Shown: positions 24,300 through 36,200 of the stretch, one piece after another | Position numbering within the stretch: the stretch's first letter is position 1 | How the letters are laid out: each line of letters starts with the position of its first letter | Program-made: the position numbers and the translations under genes | From: Diorhabda sublineata | Lineage: Eukaryota; Arthropoda; Insecta; Coleoptera; Chrysomelidae | Length of the DNA stretch: 64,000 nucleotides | Direction: 5' to 3' | Assembly: GCF_026230105.1 (NCBI RefSeq) | Contig: NC_079476.1 | Location: 39,360,559-39,424,558, forward strand | The notes under the pieces: model-generated | Told to the model about the DNA's origin: nothing | What the model saw: only the letters and a program-made list of their open reading frames with translations | Database searches by the model: none

Positions 24300-26480
24300 A
24301 GATTTTTATTGATATCAAATTCAAAATATGACAAGATTTGGAATATCATTTTGCATTTGGAATAAAAGTAAATATAGAAAGTTCCTCCGAAATAAATTGA
24401 CGAACATTTTGAAGAAAAAACGTTTTTTTAAACATACAGCTTGTCCAAAATAAATTGCCCTTAGAATCTCAGATGAAAATATATTTTAAAAAATATCGAA
24501 TATAATTCAAAATATGAGAAACAGTCAAAGATCATTTTTCATTTGGAATACACAAGTTCCTCCGAAAATTTTGAAAAAAATTTCCGGAATTTATTGAAAC
24601 TGTGAATATATTTCAGCTCAGAGTTTGATGAAACTACATTTTAAAGAATATGGATTATGAATCAAAATATAAGATCATTTTGCATTTGGAATAAAAGTAA
24701 ATATAGAAAGTTCCTCCGAAATAAATTGACGAACATTTTGAAGAAAAAACGTTTTTTAAACATACAGCTTGTCCAAAATTAATTGCCTTTAGAATCTCAG
24801 ATGAAAATATATTTTAAAAAATATCGAATATAATTCAAAATATGAGAAACAGTCAAAGATCATTTTTCATTTGGAATACACAAGTTCCTCCGAAAATTTT
24901 GAAAAAAATTTCCGGAATTTATTGAAACTGTGAATATATTTCAGCTCAGAGTTTGATGAAACTGCATTTTAAAGAATATGGATTATGAATCAAAATATAA
25001 GATCATTTTGCATTTGGAATAAAAGTAAATATAGAAAGTTCCTCCGAAATAAATTGACAAACATTTTGAAGAAAAAACGTTTTTTAAACATACAGCTTGT
25101 CCAAAATAAATTGCCCTTAGAATCTCAGATGAAAATAAATTTTAAAAAATATCGAATATAATTCAAAATATGAGAAACAGTCAAAGATCATTTTTCATTT
25201 GGAATACACAAGTTCCTCCGAAAATTTTGAAAAAAATTTCCGGAATTTATTGAAACTGTGAATATATTTCAGCTCAGAGTTTGATGAAACTACATTTTAA
25301 AGAATATGGATTATGAATCAAAATATAAGATCATTTTGCATTTGGAATAAAAGTAAATATAGAAAGTTCCTCCGAAATAAATTGACGAACATTTTGAAGA
25401 AAAAACGTTTTTTTAAACATACAGCTTGTCCAAAATTAATTGCCTTTAGAATCTCAGATGAAAATATATTTTAAAAAATATCGAATATAATTCAAAATAT
25501 GAGAAACAGTCAAAGATCATTTTTCATTTGGAATACACAAGTTCCTCCGAAAATTTTGAAAAAAATTTCCGGAATTTATTGAAACTGTGAATATATTTCA
25601 GCTCAGAGTTTGATGAAACTACATTTTAAAGAATATGGATTATGAATCAAAATATAAGATCATTTTGCATTTGGAATAATCGTAAATATAGAAAGTTCCT
25701 CCGAAATAAATTGACGAACATTTTGAAGAAAAAACGTTTTTTAAACATACAGCTTGTCCAAAATAAATTGCCCTTAGAATCTCAGATGAAAATAAATTTT
25801 AAAAAATATAGAATATAATTCAAAATATGAGAAACAGTCAAAGATCATTTTTCATTTGGAATACACAAGTTCCTCCGAAAATTTTGGAAAAAAAAACCCG
25901 AATTTATTGAAACTGTGAATATATTTCAGCTCAGAGTTTGATGAAACTACATTTTAAAGAATATGGATTATGAATCAAAATATAAGATCATTTTGCATTT
26001 GGAATAAAAGTAAATATAGAAAGTTCCTCCGAAATAAATTGACGAACATTTTGAAGAAAAAACGTTTTTTTAAACATACAGCTTGTCCAAAATAAATTAC
26101 CTTTAGAATCTCAGATGAAAATATATTTTAAAAAATATCAAATATAATTCAAAATATGAGAAACAGTCAAAGATCATTTTTCATTTGGAATACACAAGTT
26201 CCTCCGAAAATTTTGAAAAAAATTTCCGGAATTTATTGAAACTGTGAATATATTTCAGCTCAGAGTTTGATGAAACTACATTTTAAAGAATATGGATTAT
26301 GAATAATCAAAATATAAGATCATTTTGCATTTGAAATAAATTTAGCAATTATAATTCGTCAAAAATTTTATAAAAAAGAATTCGTACTTTAAAACATACA
26401 GTTTGTCCCAAATTTAGTAAATCTGGGAGTATATTTAAGCTGAGAGTTTGATGAAAATATATTTCAAAGACTTTAGAATT
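24300..26480. repeat. 328-bp satellite array, about 6.5 units, internally dimeric
   Basis: ATCATTTTGCATTTGGAATA recurs at 24345, 24674, 25002, 25330, 25659, 25987 and 26319 (328-332 bp). Within each unit a related half begins with ATCATTTTTCATTTGGAATA about 186 bp later, and both halves carry AAGTTCCTCCGAAA. The unit is thus an old duplication of a ~165-bp monomer (halves of about 186 and 143 bp). Middle units are nearly identical and edges are diverged, as expected for array turnover. Confidence 0.9.
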
Positions 26481-26715
26481 TTATGTCTAATAAAAAATAT
26501 GAAGAACGTCGATTGATCATTTTGAAACAAGTAAAAAAACAAAACGTTATCAAAAAAATCGAACATGCAGCTTATTATCAATATCATTTACATGAAATAT
26601 AACTTTTTGCGGGAATTACAAACATGATAATTTATCAAAATTATTAGGAATATTTAAATATGATATTAAGCAATTTTGTACACATTATCGACGGAAAATA
26701 AAAAATGAAAATTAC

Positions 26716-26811
26716 CTTGCTGTCCCTTGCGTGCACTATCGTAAAAACAAGAATTACTAGGGCTATCGCCCGGCACAAGCCATGCCGCAGCGTCATCGCA
26801 ACTGGCACCAT
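26716..26811 (-). CDS. First coding exon of a divergent secreted protein, probably the partner collagen IV chain
   Basis: On the minus strand an ATG at 26811 opens 32 codons ending exactly at AAG followed by the splice donor gtaatt (26715 downward). The peptide has a charged start (MTLRHG), a long hydrophobic core (LCRAIALVILVFTIVHA) and a small residue at the likely cleavage point, then RDSK: a textbook signal peptide. The exon ends in phase 0. It lies head to head with the collagen IV gene starting at 27199. In flies and vertebrates two collagen IV genes share such a promoter, so the partner chain is the best guess. That identity is inference from position, because no Gly-X-Y sequence of this gene was found. 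The other frame (26666-26848) runs through the donor and was not preferred. Confidence 0.6.
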
Positions 26812-27198
26812 GTTTCTTAGCCGGCTTAGCGAGTGGCATTCGCCCCACTATATCGGCCTTAAGCTTTACGAAACACTCCGCAAGACGAATTTATTCTTCC
26901 TAATTACACCCTTAGGCTAACACCTATTAACCCCATCTTCGAACCAGATAATCAAGGGTTATTAAGTTAGATTTGTGCAATTTTTTAACGTTATCTTCTG
27001 AACGGATCGCTCGTAAAAAGGACTTAAGTCATATTGGGTGGGTCACGCGCATAACGTTGAAAATGTAGAAGTGGGCTTTGGAAGATTCACTGCAAGTAAG
27101 TTCTTGTGTAGTAGTCAGTAACGCGTGAGTTCGCGTTTGTACAATACACAAAGGTAGTGTTAGTGCGAATCCCCTTTCCAGGGGGAAAACAGGACGAC
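26812..27198. promoter_or_regulatory. Candidate bidirectional collagen IV promoter
   Basis: Only 387 bp separate the two opposed start codons, so promoter and both 5' leaders must fit here unless upstream non-coding exons exist. The stretch is richer in CG than its surroundings. Visible motifs: AGATAA at 26946-26951 and its complement TTATCT at 26991-26996 (GATA-factor type sites), and an initiator-like TCAGT at 27115-27119 for the + gene. No TATA box stands out. GATA factors driving collagen IV in insect fat body and blood cells is known for flies; use of these sites here is inference. Confidence 0.6.
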
Positions 27199-27218
27199 AT
27201 GAAAGACCATGGACTCGG
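27199..27218 (+). CDS. Collagen IV exon 1 (start codon, 6.7 codons)
   Basis: ATG AAA GAC CAT GGA CTC GG, then donor gtgagc. It ends two bases into a codon. Joined to exon 2 it completes a Gly codon and gives a short n-region (MKDHGLG) ahead of the hydrophobic core. This is the only candidate I found that supplies both the phase and a start in the right place; the long first intron makes it inferred rather than proven. Confidence 0.7.
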
Positions 27219-30200
27219 GTGAGCTGATTTTTTTAAAAAATTCCTTAAATACTTATCTTTTTAAGTAAATATACGAGTTAAATCATAGTAAATATATTCG
27301 TTTATAAAAATTGTTTATTTCCTTTTCGGTTCTTTTCTTTTATTACTTTTTTACATAATTTTCGTTTTGATAATGAATGATTTTATTGAAAGTATATAAT
27401 TTAATGTGGGTTTTATCGATTGTAATGAGGAGGTGATTATAATTTTATTCAAAATGGATAGAAAAAAAAAAGGAAACGAAACGTTTGGAAATAAATATGA
27501 CAACGATCAAATTTACAATAAAAAGATTCGTTTTATATAAAAAACATCTGCATTGTTACGTTATGTAAGTTTATTTTATTAAAAAAATGTTGGCTCTATG
27601 AATATACAGGTTGTATTACTACTTTTATTTTTTTTTTCAGGTCATGTACGCTTTTCTTAGTGTAAAAAAATGATTTTTCAGCAATAAATGTTGTCTGATA
27701 TTAAAATAAAATGAAAAAATCAGACTTGATCACTCTATGTTGTCAGTTGTATTTTTCTTCAGTTTTTTCTTCATTATTTTAATGTCATATATGGGGCCAA
27801 TCCAAGAAACCCTCCTCCTATTAAAATGTTCCTTTACCTACCAAATTCTAGCCAATGAATCTCCGACTCAGTCTCAATACGTGAGTCTCCCCTCTTTAGT
27901 TTTGTTATTTTCAGTGATTCTTTCAACCTAAATAGTTTTTTCTTTCATTTTTATTCAACTATTTATTAGTTTCTTTTCATTGCTTCATAATTTTCTATAA
28001 AGTATTGAGCATTGAAGTTTCTTCCAATTTAACATGTCTTTTTTTATTACGTTTCAACAACTTTTTATCTTTCATTTTCTCTCCGATTTCTCCGAGTCAA
28101 GAAGAAATTAATTTTTTGCTAGATTTCATCGCTGAATGATTTAATTCTCTCTTCATTATTTCAGTGTCATTTGTTGATCTTTCCCATCCATCTCAGTCCC
28201 TGCAGAGGAGAAATTATTATTATATTAAAATGTTTCTTTACCTAATCAAATTCTTTCCAATGAATCTCCGACTCAGTCTCCCCTCTTTAAGCTCTGATCT
28301 TAGTTTTGTTATTTTCCGTCAATCTTTTAACCTAAATAATATTTTCTTTCGTTTTTATTCAACTATTTATTAGTTTTTTTTTTCATTGCATCATCATTTT
28401 GTATTGTATTGAACATTGAATTTTCTTCCAATAGAAAATGTCTTTTTTCATTACATTTCAACAACTTTTTATCTTTCATTTTCTATCTGATTTCTCCGAG
28501 TCAAGAAGAAATTTTCAATTCGCCCTTGTAGCTTTTGATCTGAACAATTAAAATTAGAAAAGTATATCTCTCGTGGTTCATTATATTATTATTTACAATT
28601 TCACAAACATCATCAAATATGAAAAAAAATAATTTTTTTGATATTCTAGTATCGTTTTTCAAACCAAGATTGATCATAGTTAACAAATAGTTTTTGGTGA
28701 TATTTCAGGAAACTGCTCATTTGTATATATTCCTAAATTCTATTAGATTTCATTTTGCATTTTTTTTTCTTTAAATTTAGAGTATTTTGAAGACATTCTG
28801 ACTACTCTGATACTGTAAGATTCGCTATTCATTTTTATATTTAAAAGCAATTAAATGATTGCCAGAGTAATAAAAAACATAATTCCTCGAAATTCGAATG
28901 GTCTGAAAATACTGAAATTGGTAACCTGGTGTAAGATATACACTCGAATTCATAATAAACGAAATTTTTGATCACTTCGTAGTGTTTGGTGTCAATTAAC
29001 TGCAATATGGACGAATTTTTCGCATTTTCGTCCAAAAAGGTGATACGTAGGTTCATTAGAACACCCCACAGATGAAATAGCAATCATAATAGAGGGTTTC
29101 TAGGACTGCAACCTCGCCAAGTAGTTCCATGATTCAAAGAGGGAAAAATTAACAATTTCTATGATCTAGAAATACTGAAATTGGTAGGTTGGTGTAAGAT
29201 ATACACTCGAATTCATAATAAACGAAATTTTTGATCACTTCGTAGTGTTTGGTGTCAATTAACTGCAATATGGACGAATTTTTTGCATTTTCGTCCAAAA
29301 AGGTGATACGTAGGTTCATTAGAACACCCCACAGATGAAATAGCAATCATAATAGAGGGTTTCTAGGACTGCAACCTTGCCAAGTAGTTCCATGATTCAA
29401 AGAGGGAAAAATTAACAATTTCTATGATCTAGAAATACTGAAATTGGTAGGTTGGTGTAAGATATACACTCGAATTCATAATAAATGAAATTTTTGATCA
29501 ATTCGCAGTGTTTGGTGTCAATCAACTGCAATATGAACGAGTTTTTTGCATTTTCGTCCACAAGGGTTGTACGTAGGTTCATTAGAACACCCCACAGATG
29601 AAATAGGAATCATAATAGAGGGTTTCTAGGACTGAAATCTCGCCAAGTAGTTCCATGATTCAAAGAGGGAAAAATTAACAATTTCTATGATCTAGAAATA
29701 CTGAAATTGGTAGGTTGGTGTAAGATATACACTCGAATTCATAATAAATGAAATTTTTGATCACTTCGCAGTGTTTGGTGTCAATCAACTGCAATATGAA
29801 CGAGTTTTTTGCATTTTCGTCCAAAAAGGTGATACGTAGGTTCATTAGAACACCCCACAGATGAAATAGCAATCATAATAGAGGGTTTCTAGGACTGAAA
29901 TCTCGCCAAGTAGTTCCATGATTCAAAGAGGGAAAATTAACAATTTCTATGATCTAAAAATACTGAAATTGGTAGCTTGGTGTAAGATGTACACTCGAAT
30001 TCATAATAAACGAAATTTTTGATCACTTCGTAGTGTTTGGTGTCAATTAACTGCAATATGGACGAATTTTTCGCATTTTCGTCCAAAAAGGTGATACGTA
30101 GGTTCATTAGAACACCCCACAGATGAAATAGCAATCATAATAGAGGGTTTCTAGGACTGCAACCTTGCCAAGTAGTTCCATGATTCAAAGAGGGAAAAAT

Positions 30201-33200
30201 TAACAATTTCTATGATCTAGAAATACTGAAATTGGTAGGTTGGTGTAAGATATACACTCGAATTCATAATAAATGAAATTTTTGATCACTTCGCAGTGTT
30301 TGGTGTCAATCAACTGCAATATGAACGAGTTTTTTGCATTTTCGTCCACAAGGGTTGTACGTAGGTTCATTAGAACACCCCACAGATGAAATAGGAATCA
30401 TAATAGAGGGTTTCTAGGACTGAAATCTCGCCAAGTAGTTCCATGATTCAAAGAGGGAAAATTAACAATTTTTATGATCTAAAAATACTGAAATTGGTAG
30501 CTTGGTGTAAGATGTACACTCGAATTCATAATAAACGAAATTTTTGATCACTTCGCAGTGTTTGGTGTCAATCAACTGCAATATGAACGAGTTTTTTGCA
30601 TTTTCGTCCACAAGGGTTGTACGTAGGTTCATTAGAACACCCCACAGATGAAACAGCACTCATATCAGTGGGTTTCTAGGACTGAAACCTCGCCAAGGTG
30701 GATTTATGGGGCTATATAGTCTTGGCGTGCATTTTTTTAGGATATATGCTGTATAATCCGCTTTAATCACCCTTAAAAGTTTTGAACAATAAAAAAAATA
30801 TAATTCTACCTACCCAAATTTCCAATAGAGGAATCGATGAAATAAGCTTCAGATTGCAGGCTTAAATTCTTGATCTGCCCTCGTATCTACGCATTTCTAA
30901 TCTTATGAATATTGGATTGGAAGAAAATTAAGTTCGGTTTTTTTAAGGTTTTAATGTTTCAATTCCGATAAAACCATAATTTCCTTCCGATGGAGCTACA
31001 TTTGGATTATACAGTGGGTGTATAAAATTTCTCAATAATTGACAAGAACTTAACATATTTGCGGTCTAGGATTGTCGCGAGGAAACATTTTTTCAATCGA
31101 TCAATTCTGATATGATTGCTTGCATCATTTGTAGTAAATTGTCAAATTATTAGTTTGGCCAGTTCACTAAAAACTGATCATCACTTTCCTTCTTGTTAGT
31201 ACAAGCTTCGTAATATTTTATGAAGTTTCTCCGTGCTTCAAAAATGATTTTTTCCATTTATTTAAAAATCATGTTTCGGCGGTAGATCGAATTCTTTTGA
31301 ACTATTTAGATTTTTTGCATAAAAGGTTTGAAAATGTTTTAATTTCCATAATAAAGATGAAGTTTTCTGAAACAATTCACTATTGGTAAACCAGGGGGAG
31401 TTTATGTGACGAATTAAAAAGTGAGGTTACTTTTTATTGTAGAATGATATATAAACTATAAGCTAGCGTCATCTATTAGTAAGAAGCGGAATTACGTTTT
31501 CTAAATTGTATTATTTTAATGGCGAAACAGTGCTAAAAAAAGGTGAATGCCTATAATTATTCGCCATTATCTTATTAATTGCGAATTCACCATAATTTAG
31601 ACGATTTTCTAACTATAACCTATAAATTATTTCAAGTTGTTCAAAAGAATTCAGTCACCATATTTAAGATTTCCAATGACGTACACTTAAATAAATATTA
31701 ACTGACAGTTGACAGGAATCTGTAAAGGAATTTGTTTTCTTCGTGGATTCATCTTCGTTGAAAGTAATACATCATTTGTTAATGAAATTTGACAAGCTCT
31801 CTTATAGATTGAATAGTGAGATTAACTCCGAAGCAAGACAGCAAAATGAGATTTGCGAATCAGAATGTAACAAACAAGACAGTCTCTGATTTAACAGTTC
31901 GACAGTTTTATACATTCTTCACAAGAAGGAAAACCACGTTCAGTTCTAGTTTAATTGACAAAAAATAAATTATAGTTCACATATTTATTGATATACAAAG
32001 TTTTAAGATTCATTCAGTTCATTTCGAAACATACCCTATGGATTTTATACGTGTCGAATCAATATTTAATGTTATGAGGTTTGTTCTAGAAATATCACCA
32101 TGGAAATGACAGTAGTACTAAAAATATTCACATCAAAGTTTTCATTCAGCTTTTGGTCTATTTTTATTAGATGGCTTTTGAAGCTGGATACTGTCCAGTA
32201 TTTGTGGAAAGTCTTGTACGTCGAGTTATCGATTCCGCGGATACTCAGATTTGATAAACCGGAAGAGCTTGGTAATTTTGAACTGCTACTACATCCAGCA
32301 TTGAATCCTCAGCTTGCACCGTCAGATAATTATTTATCCACATCAATGGCGAAACTTTTGCTTGAAGAAAACCTTTGAATCCAAAGGAGTTGTTGCGATT
32401 TTTCTTTCCAATCAAGCTCAAAGAATGGTTTCATCAATATGGAACCACTAGAATGTTATGCTTCTTAATTGGTGATGTTTCTATAATTATAGTTGAATAT
32501 AAATATACAGGGTGCCATCAGAAAACCTTATTAAAGTGTACACCGAAGAAAAGGCACTGTTACAAATCACAGGTCACCAGAGAATGTATTGCAAAATCAT
32601 ATAATTAACCCCAAAAAGTTTTTTTAGAAATAATATATTTTTAAGGCACTGAACTGGTTAATTCTTTGAAACGTATTGATATTTATTTTCAAACAATCAT
32701 TTTTCTACCTTGGTTGATAATACGACGTATTCTATGAGAATAAAAAGCAGAAATGATTTCAATATTACACAATTCTTTTATATTTCAGGTTCCTGGTCGT
32801 ATCTGTAGGAGTTTTGAGTAGTATCAATGCAGTGAGTAAAAAAATTATATAATAAAGAATCTACCATCAAAAAAAAACATTTTAACACGCGCCTTGTAAC
32901 TTTTCAAGCTAACTTTTGATCATCAACAGCACATTACACTCTGGGGTGTCTTTAATCTTTCTATAATGTATACAGCGTATGTTTCAAGTTTGAAAATTAT
33001 GCACCAGCTCATACATTCTTTATTGCAATGGCCAAAATTAATGAATTAAAGTTTCAATTCCTAGTTCATGCAACCTATTTACCAGATTTAGTCCCCTAGG
33101 ATTCTTTCAATGTTAATAAACTTCACTTTCCATTTCTGAGAAGTCTATGGCAAACACTTTCAACGTTAAAATGATTAGTGAATTGAATCGTCCCGTAAAG

Positions 33201-36200
33201 TTCCTATTTTCCCGAAAATATCAACTTGAGATTGATCCTTCAACCATAAAATCACCCGCATTTGTCAGCAATTTAATTAATTTATTGCCAGCGTGTACGT
33301 AAGGCAATTTGGGACAAATAAAACGGTTTGAATCCTTTCATAGTCCTGCGATAAAAGTTAATATCCTGGGGCTTATCGCAACTTTTAATTATATAATAAG
33401 GTAAATCCGTTCCTGATGCTGCGTCTCCTGACGGCTTTTATGGCAAAGGAACTTCTATAAAAGTGCAAAGAAACCTTTCAACAGGATAATTAACAAGATA
33501 GGATGAAATATTTTTTGATGGTCACTCAAATTATTTTTATGATCGTAATCTTCCGGTAACTTGAACATGTGTTAGCAGCCGCATCATAAATTTTGCTACT
33601 ATGAATGAATGTCACTACAAACCGAATAGATTTCTGCATTACGTAATCGATACCATAAAAGTTCCCATCAACCTTGACAGCAATAAAAAGAATTAATACG
33701 GCTCTTCCTACACAATCAAATATACAAGGTGTAATAATCATTCGTCGACGTGTTGTATCGTTCAAAATCGGCTGCTGCGCCATAAAACATCGATGCCGTG
33801 CGTTAGTTCCACTGCCAAAAAGGATTTTGACAATCTCAAAAAAGCTCATGTCGATTGGTGCGAAGAAAGACTGTGACCTTGACCATTACAGGCGACAAAT
33901 CATGGATCTATCCATATGAACCCGAAACTGAAAAATTAGTTCTTTAGGGCAGCGTAGAAAGGTCAATTTGGATTGGTATATCAGCATTTGTTTGCCAGAA
34001 GAAAAAATCAGGGACACCAATCGTAGAAGAACCATTTTCCACCACGACAATGCTAGCTCTTGCACATCAGTTCAAACAAAAACGTTTTTGAACAGTCCAA
34101 ACAACGAATTGATGGGTCATCCACAGTACAGTCCTTGTTTGGCACCCAATGATCAAGAATAAATTGCTGAAATGAATGTTTTTGTAGACCTGAAAAGTGT
34201 ATTTTATTAGTTATTTTTTATTCGACGAGATGCGTGGTTTTTTTTGTATGTCTATTTTGATTAAACTGTATCTCAATAATATTAGTTTTTTTTCGAAATA
34301 TGAGTCGTTTCGACGAAAGACCACCCACAAAATATCCAATATTTGCAACTCACCATTACATTATGATGATCGTGAACATAGCCGGCCACCCAATTATCTT
34401 GATGCATCAGTTAATGGCTTTTTAAGGTTTTAAAAAACTGTGTCACTTTAAATATACGACGAAGCGGTACTTTAATGTTTATAATTACAAAACATGATTA
34501 AACTGCTTCACTTTCTTATATTTTTAGCTTTCTATAATTATCCACTTTGTATTATATTTTTTGTATTCTCATACTTTTAATTGGCCTGCGAATAATATAG
34601 TAATAAGTCACCAAACTGATGGATAAAGGTCATTACGAATCATATTCAAGGCATTATCGCTTGTCCTAATTCTTTTATTTTCATTTTGGTTTTCGATATA
34701 AAAATATGAAATATGTATTGAAATACATTTTAATAAAATGTCTTGCAAAATGTATCACTTCTACATTGATATCCATTATTAAAATCTTTGTTTGTTTTAA
34801 CTCTCAGCAATTTCTGAGTAACTACCCCGCAGAAAACAGAACTGGTCTCTACGGAAGGCAAATCAACTCGAAGACGAGATATGGAAGAGAAGATTATGAT
34901 AATAGAGACGAGGATGACTATCTTGACGGAGAGTAAGTATTAGTATCATCAATTTCCTTCCATTTTATAAATTGAATATTTCCTGTTTTCTTTTTTTAAT
35001 AATGAATTTTTTAGAGATTTAAACGAAGTGGATAACTATGATTATTCCCGAGGAGATATATCGGAATCGACAGATACGCAGAACGGATATTACCGACCCA
35101 GTGGAGGGAGCTCTGATTATACAACCACAGCAGCTCCCGAATCGAGTGAGACAACTGAAACTAATGAAGCACGATTAGATCCGCGCTTAAATCCACTAGA
35201 CCCTAGATATGATGCTAGAATTGATACCAAAAATCCACGTTACGACCCGAGATTAGATCCTAGAAGTAGCATGTATGTAAAACGGAAAGATATTCTGATC
35301 ATCACTAATTAAAAATATTTTTTTAGATACGAACCTCGATTAGACCCTCAAAATTCTCTTTATGATCCACAATACAGTAACCAATATAGATCTGGATCAA
35401 CAGGATATACATCAATTACAGGATCTGTATCTTCATCAGGTACTACATATCAAACAGGTTCTCAAACGGGAGGTGGACAATCGGGAGGATCAAACGTACG
35501 ATCAGGCGATTCAACAGGAGGATCACAATCGGTTGGTGGATATGATGATGAATCTAGTTCACAATATGGTAATTCTCAACAAGGTAATCCATATAGACCC
35601 GGCTCACAACCAATGCGCCCAGATTATGGATCGGTTTCTGGATCAGGATCAATATCGGGTTCAGCAACAGGACAAACAGGAAATACTTATGGATATTCAC
35701 TATCGGGAGATAGATCGTATGGAAGAAATTCTCAATCAGGTGGATCTTTTAGAACAGGCATCTATGGAACAGGTTCTCCATCGGGAGGATCTTATGGAAC
35801 AGGTTCTCAATCGGCAGGATCTTATGGAACAGGTTCTCAATCTGGAGGATCTTATGGAACAGGTTCTCAGTCGGGAGGATCTTATGGAACAGGTTCTCAT
35901 TCGGGAGGATCTTATGGAACAGGTTCCCAATCGGCAGGATCGTATGGATCAGGTTCCCAAGGTACTATTTTTAAATCTCAACTCTTGACGTACGTTTTTA
36001 ATATTTTAGAATGATCTAATTATTTTTTCAATATGTAGTAGTATAACCATATGTTTTTGTTGTAAGGAATTTCTGGATCCAGTGCATACAATGAATCTAG
36101 AACATGGTCAGCATCATATGACTCTAGATTATCAGGAGGCAGGCGACCTTACTCTAGCAGTTATGATGTATTTGATTCGCCAGCAGCAAAAGCAGGTTTG

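Larger units (their letters stand above)
27219..32788 (+). other. Collagen IV intron 1 (5.6 kb)
   Basis: Runs from gtgagc to ttcag. It contains a two-fold ~385-bp repeat, a seven-copy 263-bp array and mariner scraps. Apart from these it is AT-rich and empty as far as I can see. Confidence 0.65.

Noticed and set aside
1..26700. Search for further minus-strand exons of the partner collagen gene
   Set aside because: No minus-strand Gly-X-Y run of useful length was found; small non-collagenous exons could still hide in the AT-rich parts but cannot be supported by eye.
26666..26848. 60-codon minus-strand frame overlapping the divergent start exon
   Set aside because: It runs straight through a strong splice donor and lacks any signal peptide; the overlapping frame starting at 26811 gives a signal peptide ending exactly at the donor.
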